Positions 16,228-25,394 of a stretch of DNA of 64,000 nucleotides are shown piece by piece. Below the pieces are notes generated by a model. The model ran no database searches and had not been told where the DNA came from. It saw only the letters and a list, made by a program, of their open reading frames with translations. Position 1 is the first letter of the stretch. Each line of letters begins with the position of its first letter. Origin of the DNA: Streptomyces spororaveus. GTDB lineage: Bacteria > Actinomycetota > Actinomycetes > Streptomycetales > Streptomycetaceae. The position numbers were made by a program, and so were the translations under genes. The stretch covers positions 3,513,001 to 3,577,000 of the forward strand of contig NZ_BNED01000005.1 in NCBI RefSeq assembly GCF_016755875.1, written 5' to 3'.

Positions 16228-17484
16228 TCAGGCCTGAAATGAGGCGAGTTCGACGACCGTGATGTCGGACGGCGCCCCGACCCGGACCGGGGGTCCCCAG
16301 GCTCCGGCACCGCGGGACACGTAGAGCTGGGTGTCGCCGTAGCGCTCCAGACCGGCGACGGTGGGGTTGGCGAGCTCCGCAAGGTAGTTGCCGGGCCAGA
16401 GCTGGCCGCCGTGCGTGTGGCCGGAGAGCTGGAGGTCGACGCCGTGGCGGACGGCGTCGTGGATGACGACGGGCTGGTGCGCGAGGAGTACGGCGGCCCG
16501 CGCCCGGTCCCGGTCGCCGAGGGCCGCACCGAAGTCGGGGCCCTTGCCCTCCTGCTCGCCCTGGATGTCGTTGACCCCGGCGAGGTCGAAGTGGGGCAGC
16601 TCCTGGCGGGCGTTCTCCAGCGGGGTCAGCCCCAGCTCGCGGACGTGGTCGATCCACTGCTGGGCGCCCGAGAAGTACTCGTGGTTGCCGGTGACGAAGT
16701 ACGAGCCGTGGCGGGCGGCGAGCCGGCGCAGCGGCTCCGCGGCGGACCCCAGGTCGGGCACGCTGCCGTCGACGAGGTCGCCGACGATGGCGATGAGGTC
16801 GGGCTGGGTGCGGTTGACGGTGTCGACGATGCGCTGGGTGTGGGCGCGGCCAAGCACCGGGCCCAGGTGGACGTCGCTGACGACGGCGATCCGGAAGCCG
16901 TGCGCCGCGCGCGGCAGTTTGGCGAGGGGAACCCGCACCCGCTTCACGCTCGGCCCGCGCAGGACTCCGTAGGTCCCGGCCCCGACCGTGCCGAGGGCCA
17001 CGGCGGCGGCCGTCCCGCCGACCGTGCGGGCGACGAACCGGCGCCGGGTCAGCCCGTCGCCCACGGCGGTCGGCTCGGCGGTGACGGTGGCGGCCGCGGG
17101 CGCCGCCGCGGCGGGCGCCTCCACGGGCCCGGGCCGGCCGGGCACCGCCCCGGGGGTGTCGCAGTGGGCCAGACGGCGCAGCGACAGCGCGCGGATCGGC
17201 TCCGCGACCAGCATCGTCAGGGTCAGGTAGAGGAGTACCGCGAGCCAGAGGTACCCGGGCCAGGCCACCGTCTGCTGGAGCCAGAAGGGGGCGCCCGCGC
17301 GGCCCGTGGTGAGCGCGGCCACAGAGAGGAGGGGCAGGGCGATGGCCAAGGCCGTGCCGATGCGCCGGGCCCGGCCGCCGGGCGCGGTGGTGTCGCGGAC
17401 CAGGCGGATCCAGAGCCAGCGGTGGACCAGGACCAGCAGGGCGCAGACCGCCAGGGCGACGAGTGCGAAGACCAGGACCGTCAT
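16228..17484 (-). CDS. Membrane-anchored metallophosphoesterase
   Basis: 418 residues. The first 110 residues form several membrane helices, followed by an Ala/Pro-rich linker and a twin-arginine-like RRRFVARTVGG segment. The calcineurin-like domain comes next, with all metal-binding motifs: SDVHLG, GDLVDG, GNHEYF, the AHQP His, and GHTHGG. It should hydrolyse a phospho-ester at or outside the membrane; the substrate is unknown. The start codon overlaps the TGA of the small membrane protein upstream (ATGA), so both are co-translated. Confidence 0.88.
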   Translation of the reverse strand: MTVLVFALVALAVCALLVLVHRWLWIRLVRDTTAPGGRARRIGTALAIALPLLSVAALTTGRAGAPFWLQQTVAWPGYLWLAVLLYLTLTMLVAEPIRALSLRRLAHCDTPGAVPGRPGPVEAPAAAAPAAATVTAEPTAVGDGLTRRRFVARTVGGTAAAVALGTVGAGTYGVLRGPSVKRVRVPLAKLPRAAHGFRIAVVSDVHLGPVLGRAHTQRIVDTVNRTQPDLIAIVGDLVDGSVPDLGSAAEPLRRLAARHGSYFVTGNHEYFSGAQQWIDHVRELGLTPLENARQELPHFDLAGVNDIQGEQEGKGPDFGAALGDRDRARAAVLLAHQPVVIHDAVRHGVDLQLSGHTHGGQLWPGNYLAELANPTVAGLERYGDTQLYVSRGAGAWGPPVRVGAPSDITVVELASFQA

Positions 17485-17774
17485 GCCGAGGTGCCCGGGT
17501 GCGGACGGTCCGTGCCTCCGGCGCGCTCCGCACGTGACGCACGCCGCAGGACGAGGACGCTGCGCAACCCGATCAGACCGACCGCCGTCCCCAGGAGAAA
17601 GGACGTCACCGCGAGCGTCAGGTGCACCCAGAAGTAGGAAGTGGGATCGCCCGCCGCATCGAAGGCAAGGCCACTGCCGTTCTTCCACAGGTTCCGGACG
17701 AAAGACACCCAGATGAACCAGCTCCACACGCCGAAGGCGAGCAGGAACCAGGAGGCGGTACGGCTGAGTCTCAT
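17481..17774 (-). CDS. Small two-helix membrane protein coupled to the metallophosphoesterase
   Basis: A 97-residue protein with two predicted transmembrane helices (TASWFLLAFGVWSWFIWVSFV and FWVHLTLAVTSFLLGTAVGLIGL). A short external loop joins them and a basic cytosolic tail follows. It looks like an SCO4848-type membrane protein, but I know no function for the family. The ATG at 17774 starts immediately before the first helix. Its stop overlaps the start of the metallophosphoesterase by 4 bp. It is transcribed divergently from the carboxypeptidase gene 122 bp away. Confidence 0.75.
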   Translation of the reverse strand: MRLSRTASWFLLAFGVWSWFIWVSFVRNLWKNGSGLAFDAAGDPTSYFWVHLTLAVTSFLLGTAVGLIGLRSVLVLRRASRAERAGGTDRPHPGTSA

Positions 17775-17895
17775 GCCTTCAGTATCGGATTCGTCCCCAG
17801 GACGGACGCGCCGGGGTGGGCTGTCCCGGGGGTGGTTGCCTCGAATTGGCCGGTCCGTTGCGCCCTCCAGCTCATCGGGATGTACTTTCACCTGC

Positions 17896-19137
17896 GTGTC
17901 CGCCAAGACGACCGCGCTGACGGTCCTATCCGCCGCGTTGCTGGTCCCCACCCTGCTGGTGGCCCCGGCACACGCCGCGCCGACCCCGCCGGCCGACGCG
18001 AAGGGCCTGCCGGGCAAGGCCCCCGCACCGGCGCCGCCCGTCTCGATGTCCACGGTCGGCGGATCCCTGCTCGGCCAGCCGGGGACCCAGGTGAACCTGC
18101 TGCCGGGTGCTCCCGCCCTGCCGGCGAACCTGACCGGGCGGTCGTGGATCGTGGCGGACGCCGACTCCGGTGAGGTGCTGGCCGCGCACAACGCGCACTG
18201 GCAGCTGCCCCCGGCCTCGACCATGAAGATGCTCTTCGCGGACACCGTGCTGCCGAGCCTGCCCAAGGAACAGATCCACCAGGTCACCGACAAGGACATG
18301 GAGGGCGTCGGCCCGGGCAGCAGCATGGTCGGGGTCAAGGAGCACCTCGAGTACTCGGTCCACGACCTGTGGCTCGGCGTGTTCCTCAAGTCCGGCAACG
18401 ACGCCGTGCACGTGCTCTCGGCGATGAACGGCGGCATCGACAAGACCGTCAAGGACATGCAGGCGCACGCCGAGGAGCTCCAGGCGCTGGACACCCACGT
18501 GGTGTCCCCGGACGGCTACGACGCCCCGGGACAGGTGTCGAGCGCGTACGACCTCACGCTGTTCGCCCGCTCCGGACTGCAGAAGCAGGACTTCCGGGAG
18601 TACTGCAGCACGGTGAGCGCGAAGTTCCCCGGGCTGCAGGAGCCCGGGAAGCCGCGCGAGTACTTCGAGATCGCGAACACCAACCGGCTGCTGACGGGCG
18701 CGGCCGGGATCACCCCGTACAAGGGGATGGCGGGGGTGAAGAACGGCAACACCTCGCTGGCCGGGGCCACCTTCACCGGCGTCGCCCAGCAGGGCCCCCG
18801 GAAGCTGCTGGTCACGGTGATGAACCCGGACGGGGGCGGCGCGAACCTGGTGTACGAGCAGACCGCCGCGCTCCTCGACTGGGGCTTCGCGGCGGCCGGC
18901 AAGGTCAAGCCGGTGGGTGAGCTGGTGCCGCCGAAGAGCGCGGACGCCTCCTCGCACGGCTCCCCGGCCCAGTCGCACGAGAACAACCCGTCGGCGGCCG
19001 GCAAGGACGCGGGCGGCGGCGCGGGCACCGCGCTGGGCGTCGCCGGCGGCGCGCTGGCCCTCCTGGCGGGCGGCGCCTTCGTGATCAACCGCCGCTGGCC
19101 CCGGGGCCGCCGCGGCCGGGGCGAAGAGCTGATCTGA
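17896..19137 (+). CDS. D-alanyl-D-alanine carboxypeptidase (S11 family)
   Basis: 413 residues. A signal peptide (to about residue 28, PAHA) is followed by a Pro/Ala linker and the S11 catalytic domain. The Ser-X-X-Lys is S108-T-M-K111 and Ser-X-Asn is S166-G-N168. The third box, usually Lys-Thr-Gly, reads Lys-Asn-Gly (GVKNGNT), a variant I associate with actinobacterial members. A C-terminal helix (GTALGVAGGALALLAGGAFVI) with an Arg-rich tail anchors it to the outer membrane face. It trims the terminal D-Ala of peptidoglycan stem peptides and so limits 4-3 cross-linking. GTG 17896 lies just before the signal sequence. Confidence 0.9.
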   Translation: MSAKTTALTVLSAALLVPTLLVAPAHAAPTPPADAKGLPGKAPAPAPPVSMSTVGGSLLGQPGTQVNLLPGAPALPANLTGRSWIVADADSGEVLAAHNAHWQLPPASTMKMLFADTVLPSLPKEQIHQVTDKDMEGVGPGSSMVGVKEHLEYSVHDLWLGVFLKSGNDAVHVLSAMNGGIDKTVKDMQAHAEELQALDTHVVSPDGYDAPGQVSSAYDLTLFARSGLQKQDFREYCSTVSAKFPGLQEPGKPREYFEIANTNRLLTGAAGITPYKGMAGVKNGNTSLAGATFTGVAQQGPRKLLVTVMNPDGGGANLVYEQTAALLDWGFAAAGKVKPVGELVPPKSADASSHGSPAQSHENNPSAAGKDAGGGAGTALGVAGGALALLAGGAFVINRRWPRGRRGRGEELI

Positions 19138-19141
19138 GCCC

Positions 19142-19177
19142 GTCCGGGAGCCGTGCGGCCTAGCGGCGTTCCCGGAC
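19142..19177 (+). terminator. Terminator after the carboxypeptidase gene
   Basis: GTCCGGGA and TCCCGGAC pair as outer arms, with GCCG/CGGC continuing the stem inside, 5 bp after the stop. The remaining bases up to 19407 show no further feature that I recognise. Confidence 0.6.
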
Positions 19178-19407
19178 TCGCGCCACCTAGCAACTCACAG
19201 GTTCACCGCAGGACTTCGGCAGGGTTTGCTCGCTCCCGACGGTATGACGCCGTCGGGAAGGGGGCCTCCCGTGCGGAGGAGGGGGTCGGCCACCGTCATG
19301 GTGGCCCGTGCGGTCATGGCGGGCAGCGCGGGGAGCGCCGTGAGCCCCGCCGCACACGCGGACGGCCCGGCGCGGGCGCGGTCCGCGTCCGGGGGTGCGA
19401 GCACCCC

Positions 19408-20316
19408 GTGCTGACCACCGCCCGGCGGGGCTGGATCTCCGCCTCACTCGCGGCCTGCGGCGCCCTGCTCGCCGTGGCGGCCTGGACCGCCCTCCCGGAC
19501 GGCGGCGCGGGGCAGCGGGCCCCGGCGCGCGCCCTGGAGACCGCCGAGCTGGACCTGCTCCACACCGCGGGAGAACTGCTCGTACAGGACTGCATGCGGG
19601 CGCGGGGATTCTCGTACTGGCCCGTGCCGCGGGTGCCGCACCCGGACTTCCGGGACTTCCCGTACGGCGTGGACGACGTGGACTGGGCCCGCCGCCAGGG
19701 CTTCGGGCGCCGCATCGAGCGGCAGCTGGACGAGGAGGCGGCCTCGGGCCCGCGCGGCCGGTACCGCAGCGGGCTCTCCGCGGAGCGGCTGGAGGCTCTG
19801 GGAGCGGCCCTCATGGGACCCGACGCGAAGGGGCTGGAGGTCCGGAACCCGGGCGGAGGCACACTGAGCCACAGCGACCGGGGCTGCATCGCCGCATCGT
19901 GGCGACAGCTCTACGGGGACGCGCGCCTCTGGTACGGCTCCAGCGAAACCGTGAAACAGCTCGGCGCGACGCGTACCGGCCGGGTGAACCAGGACCCCGC
20001 GTTCCGGACGGCCCTGGCCGGGTGGAGCGAGTGCGTCGGCCGGCGCGGCTTCCCCGCGGAGCACCCGGTCCGGCAGCGCGACGAGCAGCTGGCGCGGACC
20101 GGCCCGGAAGCCGAGGCGCAGGACGTACCGATGGCCGTCGCCCAGGCCGAGTGCGCCCGCTCGACCGGCCTGGCCGACACCGCACAGGACCTGCACCGGC
20201 GCTATTCGGCCATGATCCGCGCCGAGAACGGGGCCGCCTTCGACGCCATGCGCCGGTTGCAGGCGGCGGCCCTGCCCACAGCTCGCGATGTGGTCGCCCG
20301 GCACCCCGGGGGCTGA
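19408..20316 (+). CDS. Secreted or membrane-anchored protein of unknown function
   Basis: 302 residues from GTG 19408. The N-terminal ARRGWISASLAACGALLAVAAWTALP is a signal peptide or anchor. The remainder is soluble, Arg/Ala-rich and helical, with three Cys (DCMRARGFSYW, GCIAASW, ECVGRRGF) plus one in QAECARSTG. These motifs repeat a C-M/V-x-R-x-GF pattern twice, suggesting two related subdomains. Longer frames start upstream at 19153, but their codon use before 19408 is less convincing. I do not recognise a family. Confidence 0.65.
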   Translation: MLTTARRGWISASLAACGALLAVAAWTALPDGGAGQRAPARALETAELDLLHTAGELLVQDCMRARGFSYWPVPRVPHPDFRDFPYGVDDVDWARRQGFGRRIERQLDEEAASGPRGRYRSGLSAERLEALGAALMGPDAKGLEVRNPGGGTLSHSDRGCIAASWRQLYGDARLWYGSSETVKQLGATRTGRVNQDPAFRTALAGWSECVGRRGFPAEHPVRQRDEQLARTGPEAEAQDVPMAVAQAECARSTGLADTAQDLHRRYSAMIRAENGAAFDAMRRLQAAALPTARDVVARHPGG

Positions 20317-20375
20317 CTTCGCGTACCGCCGACCGGCGGTGAACCATGTACGGCACTCTTTGGGAGGGACCCCAG

Positions 20376-20804
20376 ATGAACAAGCTCAGGACGCTCCTCG
20401 TGGGGCTCGCGATCGCCGGTGCGGCGGTGGTGGCCGTTCCGACCGCCGCGCAGGCCGACGGCGGCTGCGGCTACACGAACTTCTGCGCCTATTCGGACGA
20501 TTACAACTACCTCTACCAGAACGCCGGCAACTCCGGCGACTGGCCGTACCAGGTCAAGAACAAGGTCGACTGGGTCCGCAACAGCGGCAGCGCCGGCGGC
20601 CGCGACCACGTCAACATCTACTACAACGAGAACAACACCGGTGCCTACGCGTGTATCGGCTACGGCACCGAGTGGAACCTGCGGGGCAACGCGCAGACGT
20701 TCAACTGGACCCGCAACGGCGACGCCAGCGGTCAGTGGAAGGCGGTCCACGACAACGCCGCCTCGCACCGGTGGGTGTACGGCTGCGGCAACGGCACCTG
20801 GTAG
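20376..20804 (+). CDS. Small secreted Cys/Tyr/Asn-rich protein, possibly peptidase-inhibitor I36-like
   Basis: 142 residues. ATG 20376 follows GGGAGGGAC at a good distance. The signal peptide ends at AAQA-DGG. The mature part starts CGYTNFCAYSDDYNY and is rich in Tyr, Asn, Gly and Trp, with two further Cys (YACIGYG and YGCGNG). This pattern fits beta-gamma-crystallin-like small secreted proteins, including Streptomyces metalloproteinase inhibitors (I36). That assignment is a guess from the N-terminal Cys spacing. The gene stands alone and ends at a strong terminator. Confidence 0.6.
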   Translation: MNKLRTLLVGLAIAGAAVVAVPTAAQADGGCGYTNFCAYSDDYNYLYQNAGNSGDWPYQVKNKVDWVRNSGSAGGRDHVNIYYNENNTGAYACIGYGTEWNLRGNAQTFNWTRNGDASGQWKAVHDNAASHRWVYGCGNGTW

Positions 20805-20824
20805 GACGTCCCGCCGGCCGTACT

Positions 20825-20862
20825 CCGGTGGCGCATCGGGCCCCACACCGGTGCGCCACCGG
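20825..20862. terminator. Bidirectional terminator
   Basis: A perfect 11-bp stem, CCGGTGGCGCA and TGCGCCACCGG, with a 16-nt loop lies between the convergent genes ending at 20804 (+) and 20870 (-). Confidence 0.75.
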
Positions 20863-20869
20863 CGCGTTC

Positions 20870-21790
20870 CTACGCCTTCTGCGCCGCCTCGGCAGCCGGA
20901 GGGTCTTCCGCGCCGCCGACGGCAGCGCCGTCGCCGTCCTCGTCGTCGCGCGTGGCCGTCCAGGACGAGACGAACAGCAGCAGTTTCGCGGTGAAGTTGA
21001 TCCAGAGCAGCAGGGCGATCGGCACGCCGAAGGCCCCGTACATGCTCTTCGCGGCGACCTCCCGCATATAGCCGCTGAGCAGCAGTTTCAGCAGCTCGAA
21101 GCCTGCCGCGCCGATGAGGGCCGCCTGGATCAGGCGGCCGCGCGGCGGCTCGACGCCCGGGAGCAGGGTCAGGACGTAGAGCAGCAGCAGGAAGGCGGCC
21201 ACGACGCCGACGAGGAAGGCCAGGGAACGCAGCAGTGCGCCGCCCGCGCCCTCGCGCGGGATGTCCAGCCATTCGGCGGTCTTCCCGACCGCGCTGGATC
21301 CGAGGATGGAGGCGGCGGCGGAGGCCAGGACCACGCCGCCGAGGCCGAGGAGGACGAGCGTGTCCTTGCCCTTGCGGGCGAACGGGTTCCCGTCGTCCTC
21401 GTCGTCCTTCTCCCAGACCGCGCGCAGGCAGTCCCGCATCGAGCCCACCCAGCTGACGCCGGTCACGAGGAGGAGGGCGCCGGCGACGAGACCGACCGTG
21501 CCGGCGTTGGCGACGAGCCCCTCGATGTTGAGCTGGTCGGAGATGCCCGGGACCTGTTCGGAGAGGTTCTTCTCCAGCCGGTCCAGCTGTTCCGGGCTGA
21601 GCAGCGCCGCGCCGATGGCGGCGGCCACGGTGATCAGCGGGAAGAGCGCGAGGAAGCTGATGAAGGTGATCGCGGCGGCGAGACGGGTCCAGTGCACCCG
21701 GTCGAGGCGTTGGTACGAACGCCACGCGTGCGTCCGCATCAGGCGGACCGCGAGCGGCCCGATCACCGGGAGTTTCGTCAGCCAGTCCAT
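20870..21790 (-). CDS. YihY/BrkB-family inner membrane protein
   Basis: 306 residues with six hydrophobic helices. The family signature is clear: RLAAAITFISFLALFPLITVAAAIG near residue 40, followed by VSWVGSMRDCLRAVW and the C-terminal YGAFGVPIALLLWINFTAKLLLFVSSW. The end is an acidic, Ala-rich cytosolic tail. Members are widespread, and the old name ribonuclease BN is considered wrong. The true function is not established, although transport or export has been suggested. Start ATG 21790. It appears to be a single-gene unit. Confidence 0.88.
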   Translation of the reverse strand: MDWLTKLPVIGPLAVRLMRTHAWRSYQRLDRVHWTRLAAAITFISFLALFPLITVAAAIGAALLSPEQLDRLEKNLSEQVPGISDQLNIEGLVANAGTVGLVAGALLLVTGVSWVGSMRDCLRAVWEKDDEDDGNPFARKGKDTLVLLGLGGVVLASAAASILGSSAVGKTAEWLDIPREGAGGALLRSLAFLVGVVAAFLLLLYVLTLLPGVEPPRGRLIQAALIGAAGFELLKLLLSGYMREVAAKSMYGAFGVPIALLLWINFTAKLLLFVSSWTATRDDEDGDGAAVGGAEDPPAAEAAQKA

Positions 21791-21992
21791 GGGGTCACCG
21801 TAATTCAGCCGCCGGAAATAGCCGGGATTGTCGCTTCCGGCGGCTACGGTCGTCGATTGTGACTTTTCCCGAGACGCGCCCTACGGGTCGCCCCTTCCAC
21901 ACCCTGGTCCTGCGAAGGCTGAGATTCCGTGCCCGGCGCATCGCCCGGCTCCCCCTGGCCCTGCGCCCGTCCCCGGCCCCGCGCCCGCTCCG

Positions 21993-22607
21993 TCAGGAGG
22001 GCGGTGCGGTGGCCCCCGCGGCCCCGGCCGTCCCGGTGGCCTGGTCGGCGGGTGAGCCCGCCTGCGCCGGGACGCAGCTCGCCCCGCTCCCGAACGGGTA
22101 CTCGCGCAGCTTGCGCCACACCCCGTCCGAGCCCTGCTCGTAGAGCGCGAAGCCCTCGCAGAGCCACTCGGCGGCGTACTCGGCGAGGGTCGTGAACGCC
22201 AGGACCATCGCCTCCTCGGAGATCCCGTGGGCGACCGTGACATGCGGGTGGTACGGGAACGCCAGCTCGCGGTCGAGCGGCCCCTGGGGGTCGCGGACCT
22301 CGCTCTGGAGGCGGGTGCAGCCCGCGGCCCCTTCGGCGATCTTGACGAAGACGACCGGTGAGAGGGGCCGGAAGGTTCCCGTGCCGCCCAGCCGCATCCG
22401 GAAGGCCCGGAAGGCGGCCGCGACCTCGACCAGGTGGGCCCTGATCGCGGGGAGCCGGTCCGCCTCCACCTCGGTGGGCGGGACGAGGGTGACGTGCGTG
22501 GGGATGCCGTGCGCGGCAGCGTCCCCGAAGCCCGCGCGCAGCTCCTGGAGCTGGCTGCCGTAGGGCTCCGGGACCGCGATCGAAACGCCGAGCGTTACGG
22601 TCCCCAC
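21993..22607 (-). CDS. 2H phosphoesterase (2'-5' RNA ligase family)
   Basis: 204 residues. Two His-X-Thr motifs define the family: THVTLVPP (near residue 38) and HPHVTVAHG (near residue 120). Together they form the bilobal active site of 2H phosphoesterases such as ThpR/LigT, which act on 2',3'-cyclic phosphates or 2'-5' RNA bonds. GTG 22607 is chosen because a strong GGAGGAGAG lies 5 nt upstream. The last 35 residues are a low-complexity Ala/Gly/Thr tail. It lies downstream of trpS on the same strand, 97 bp away, and may be read through from it. The biological substrate is unknown. Confidence 0.85.
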   Translation of the reverse strand: MGTVTLGVSIAVPEPYGSQLQELRAGFGDAAAHGIPTHVTLVPPTEVEADRLPAIRAHLVEVAAAFRAFRMRLGGTGTFRPLSPVVFVKIAEGAAGCTRLQSEVRDPQGPLDRELAFPYHPHVTVAHGISEEAMVLAFTTLAEYAAEWLCEGFALYEQGSDGVWRKLREYPFGSGASCVPAQAGSPADQATGTAGAAGATAPPS

Positions 22608-22704
22608 GTATCTCTCCTCCGCTTGTCGCTGTGGACTGCTGCCGCCCCAGTGTGGCGGCAGCACCCCCATTCGTGCCAGGGCTGACTTTCCGTAGGTGCG
22701 TTCG

Positions 22705-23718
22705 TCAGTGCTTGGCGGGCAGCAGACCGAGGCGGTCGTAGGCCTGCGCGAGCGTCTCGGCGGCGACCGCACGGGCCTTCTCCGCGCCCTTGGCCAGGAT
22801 GGAGTCCAGCGTCTCGGGGTCGTCCAGGTATTCCTGGGTCCGCTTCTTGAACGGTGTGACGAAATCGACCATCACGCCGGCCAGGTCGGTCTTCAGCGCG
22901 CCGTAGCCCTTGCCCTCGTACCTGGCCTCCAGCTCGGCGATCGTCTCGCCCGTGAGGGTGGAGTAGATCGTGAGCAGATTGCTGACGCCGGGCTTCTTCT
23001 CGGAGTCGAAGCGGATCTCGGCCTCGGTGTCGGTGACCGCGCTCTTGATCTTCTTCTCGGTGACCTTGGGCTCGTCGAGGAGGTTGATCAGGCCCTTGGG
23101 GGACGACGCGGACTTCGACATCTTGATCGCCGGGTCCTGGAGGTCGTAGATCTTCGCGACCTCCTTGACGATGTGCGCCGCCGGGAGGGTGAAGGTCCGG
23201 CCGAACCGGCTGTTGAAGCGCTCGGCGAGGTCGCGGGTCAGCTCGATGTGCTGGCGCTGGTCCTCGCCGACCGGGACGGCGTTCGCCTGGTAGAGCAGGA
23301 TGTCGGCGACCTGGAGGATCGGGTACGTGAAGAGGCCGACGCTGGCGCTGTTCACGCCGCCCTTGGCGGACTTGTCCTTGAACTGCGTCATCCGGCTGGC
23401 CTCGCCGAAGCCGGTGATGCAGTTCATCACCCAGCCGAGCTGCGCGTGCTCGGGCACGTGGCTCTGGACGAAGAGCGTGCAGCGCTCCGGGTCCAGGCCG
23501 GCGGCCAGCAGCTGGGCGGCGGAGAGGCGGGTGTTCGCGCGCAGGTCCTTCGGATCCTGCGGCATGGTGATCGCGTGCAGGTCGACGACCATGTAGAAGG
23601 CGTCGTGCGTCTCCTGCAGGGCGACGTACTGGCGGATGGCTCCGAGGTAGTTCCCGAGGTGGAACGAACCGGAGGTGGGCTGGATGCCGGAGAGCGCGCG
23701 AGGACGATCAGAAGCCAT
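22705..23718 (-). CDS. trpS: Tryptophanyl-tRNA synthetase
   Basis: 337 residues, the normal length for a bacterial TrpRS. The class I signatures are present: [18 protein letters not shown] at residues 9-26 (HIGH-type) and [12 protein letters not shown] (KMSKS). The tryptophan-binding region with DLHAIT is also visible. The enzyme charges tRNA-Trp in the cytosol. Streptomyces often carry two TrpRS genes, one of them indolmycin-resistant and inducible. By position this one matches the housekeeping copy as I remember it from S. coelicolor. I see no T-box or other leader in the short upstream region. Confidence 0.95.
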   Translation of the reverse strand: MASDRPRALSGIQPTSGSFHLGNYLGAIRQYVALQETHDAFYMVVDLHAITMPQDPKDLRANTRLSAAQLLAAGLDPERCTLFVQSHVPEHAQLGWVMNCITGFGEASRMTQFKDKSAKGGVNSASVGLFTYPILQVADILLYQANAVPVGEDQRQHIELTRDLAERFNSRFGRTFTLPAAHIVKEVAKIYDLQDPAIKMSKSASSPKGLINLLDEPKVTEKKIKSAVTDTEAEIRFDSEKKPGVSNLLTIYSTLTGETIAELEARYEGKGYGALKTDLAGVMVDFVTPFKKRTQEYLDDPETLDSILAKGAEKARAVAAETLAQAYDRLGLLPAKH

Positions 23719-23837
23719 GGCTTCATTCTCTCAGGTGCGCGGACGGGCTCGGGCCCGCCGCCGGGCGCCGCCCGCACCCGCGCCTCGACCGCCGGGCGGG
23801 CCGGAAATCCAGCCCGGCCGGCGTGTGAGGCGCGGGG

Positions 23838-23856
23838 TCCGGGGCGGAGCCCCGGG
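23838..23856 (-). terminator. Repeat-derived terminator downstream of glyA
   Basis: TCCGGGGC and GCCCCGGGA pair around GGA. The hairpin is part of a single copy (about 23800-23865) of the same dispersed element that is tandemly repeated at 39.5-40.0 kb. Confidence 0.6.
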
Positions 23857-23870
23857 AACGGTGCCGCGGG

Positions 23871-25139
23871 TCAGGACAGCGGGAGCCCAGGGGCCGGGAA
23901 GGCCGCCATCAGGTCCGTGACCTCCGCGCGGATCGCGGCGAGCGCCTGCTCGTCCCCCTTCGCGGCGGCGTCGACCGCGCGCGAGATCCAGTCCGCCACC
24001 ACCGGCATGTGCTCCGTGGACAGCCCGCGCGACGTGAGCGACGGCGTACCGATCCGCACCCCCGAGGGATCGAACGGCTTGCGCGGGTCGAACGGCACCG
24101 TGTTGTAGTTCACGACGATCCCCGCCCGGTCCAGGGCCTTGGCCGCGACCTTGCCCGGCACGTCCTTGCCCGTCAGGTCGATCAGGATCAGGTGGTTGTC
24201 CGTACCGCCCGACACCAGGTCGAAGCCCCGCTCCAGCAGCGCCGCCGCCAGCGCCTTCGCGTTGGCGACGACCGCGTGCGCGTAGGCGGTGAAGGACGGC
24301 TGGGCCGCCTCGTGCAGGGCCACCGCGATACCGGCCGTCGTCTGGTTGTGCGGGCCGCCCTGGAGGCCCGGGAAGACCGCCTTGTCGATGGCCTTCGCGT
24401 GCTCCTCCCGGCACATCAGCATCGCGCCCCGCGGACCGCGCAGGGTCTTGTGCGTCGTGGTGGAGACGACGTCGACGTGGTCCGCGGGGGACGGGTGCGC
24501 GCCGCCCGCGATCAGGCCCGCGATGTGCGCTACGTCGGCGACCAGGATCGAGCCGGCCTCCCGCGCGATCTCCGCGAAGGCGGCGAAGTCGATCGTGCGC
24601 GGCAGGGCCGTACCGCCGCAGAAGATCAGCTTGGGCCGCTCGGCGAGGGCCTGCTCGCGCACCGCGTCGTAGTCGACGAGCCCGGTGTCGGCCCGGACGC
24701 CGTACTGGACGCCCCGGAACCAGGAGCCCGTCGCCGAGACGCCCCAGCCGTGGGTGAGGTGCCCGCCCATCGGCAGGGCCATGCCCATCACGGTGTCGCC
24801 GGGCTTCGCGAAGGCCAGGTACACGGCGAGGTTGGCGGGCGAACCGGAGTACGGCTGCACGTTGGCGTGGTCCACGCCGAACAGGCCCTTGGCCCGCTCG
24901 ATCGCCAGCGCCTCGACGCGGTCGATGTTCTGCTGGCCCTCGTAGTAGCGGCGGCCGGGGTAGCCCTCGCTGTACTTGTTCTGCAGCACGGTGCCGGAGG
25001 CTTCGAGGACGGCCGCGGACACGTAGTTCTCGCTGGGGATCAGGCGCAGGGTCTGCGCCTGCAGGACTTCCTCCGCCGCGACGAAGGACGCCAGCTCGGG
25101 ATCGGTGGAGAGAAGGGCGGGATGGCGGCTCGCGGACAT
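23871..25139 (-). CDS. glyA: Serine hydroxymethyltransferase
   Basis: 422 residues, typical length. It converts serine and tetrahydrofolate to glycine and 5,10-methylene-THF, the main C1 entry for purine and thymidylate synthesis. The PLP-binding Lys is in VVSTTTHKTLRGPRG. The N-terminal LIPSENYVSAAVLEASGTVLQNKYSEGYPGRRYY region and SGSPANLAVY are hallmarks. The start follows GGAGGAG. The 5' leader carries a ZTP riboswitch (25176-25261), so expression should rise when the C1-starvation signal ZTP/ZMP accumulates. It is transcribed divergently from rocD. Confidence 0.97.
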   Translation of the reverse strand: MSASRHPALLSTDPELASFVAAEEVLQAQTLRLIPSENYVSAAVLEASGTVLQNKYSEGYPGRRYYEGQQNIDRVEALAIERAKGLFGVDHANVQPYSGSPANLAVYLAFAKPGDTVMGMALPMGGHLTHGWGVSATGSWFRGVQYGVRADTGLVDYDAVREQALAERPKLIFCGGTALPRTIDFAAFAEIAREAGSILVADVAHIAGLIAGGAHPSPADHVDVVSTTTHKTLRGPRGAMLMCREEHAKAIDKAVFPGLQGGPHNQTTAGIAVALHEAAQPSFTAYAHAVVANAKALAAALLERGFDLVSGGTDNHLILIDLTGKDVPGKVAAKALDRAGIVVNYNTVPFDPRKPFDPSGVRIGTPSLTSRGLSTEHMPVVADWISRAVDAAAKGDEQALAAIRAEVTDLMAAFPAPGLPLS

Positions 25140-25175
25140 GGCGGGCTCCTCCGGGGTCGATGTGATCGGTACCCC

Positions 25176-25261
25176 GCGAGGCCCAGGCGAGCGGCCCTGT
25201 ATGCGGTCGAGCGCGCACGACTCCCCCGGAGTTGGTTCCCCGTACGCCAGTCGCCGTGCGT
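25176..25261 (-). ncRNA. ZTP (pfl) riboswitch in the glyA leader
   Basis: Read on the - strand, the leader contains CGGCGACTGGCG, then GGGGAACCA, GGGGGAGTCG, a variable linker, and finally CGCTCGCCTGGGC. These are the conserved blocks of the pfl/ZTP aptamer, in order and at the right distances. It lies just after a -10-like TAAGGT (25274-25269) and before glyA, a classic ZTP target. A second hairpin (GGGGTACCGAT...ATCGACCCC, 25150-25172) ends next to the GGAGGAG ribosome-binding site, so control is probably at translation initiation. Identified by eye without covariance-model scoring. Confidence 0.85.
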
Positions 25262-25394
25262 ATCGGACACCTTAGCGGGCGCGCCGGGAGAGAGGTTTCT
25301 GCGTCCGCGATACGAGCGACGATAAGAAGGTGACGCCACCCTCGTCACCGCTGCACCGGCGCTCGACCGCGCCGGACGGACGATCGGAGACCCC

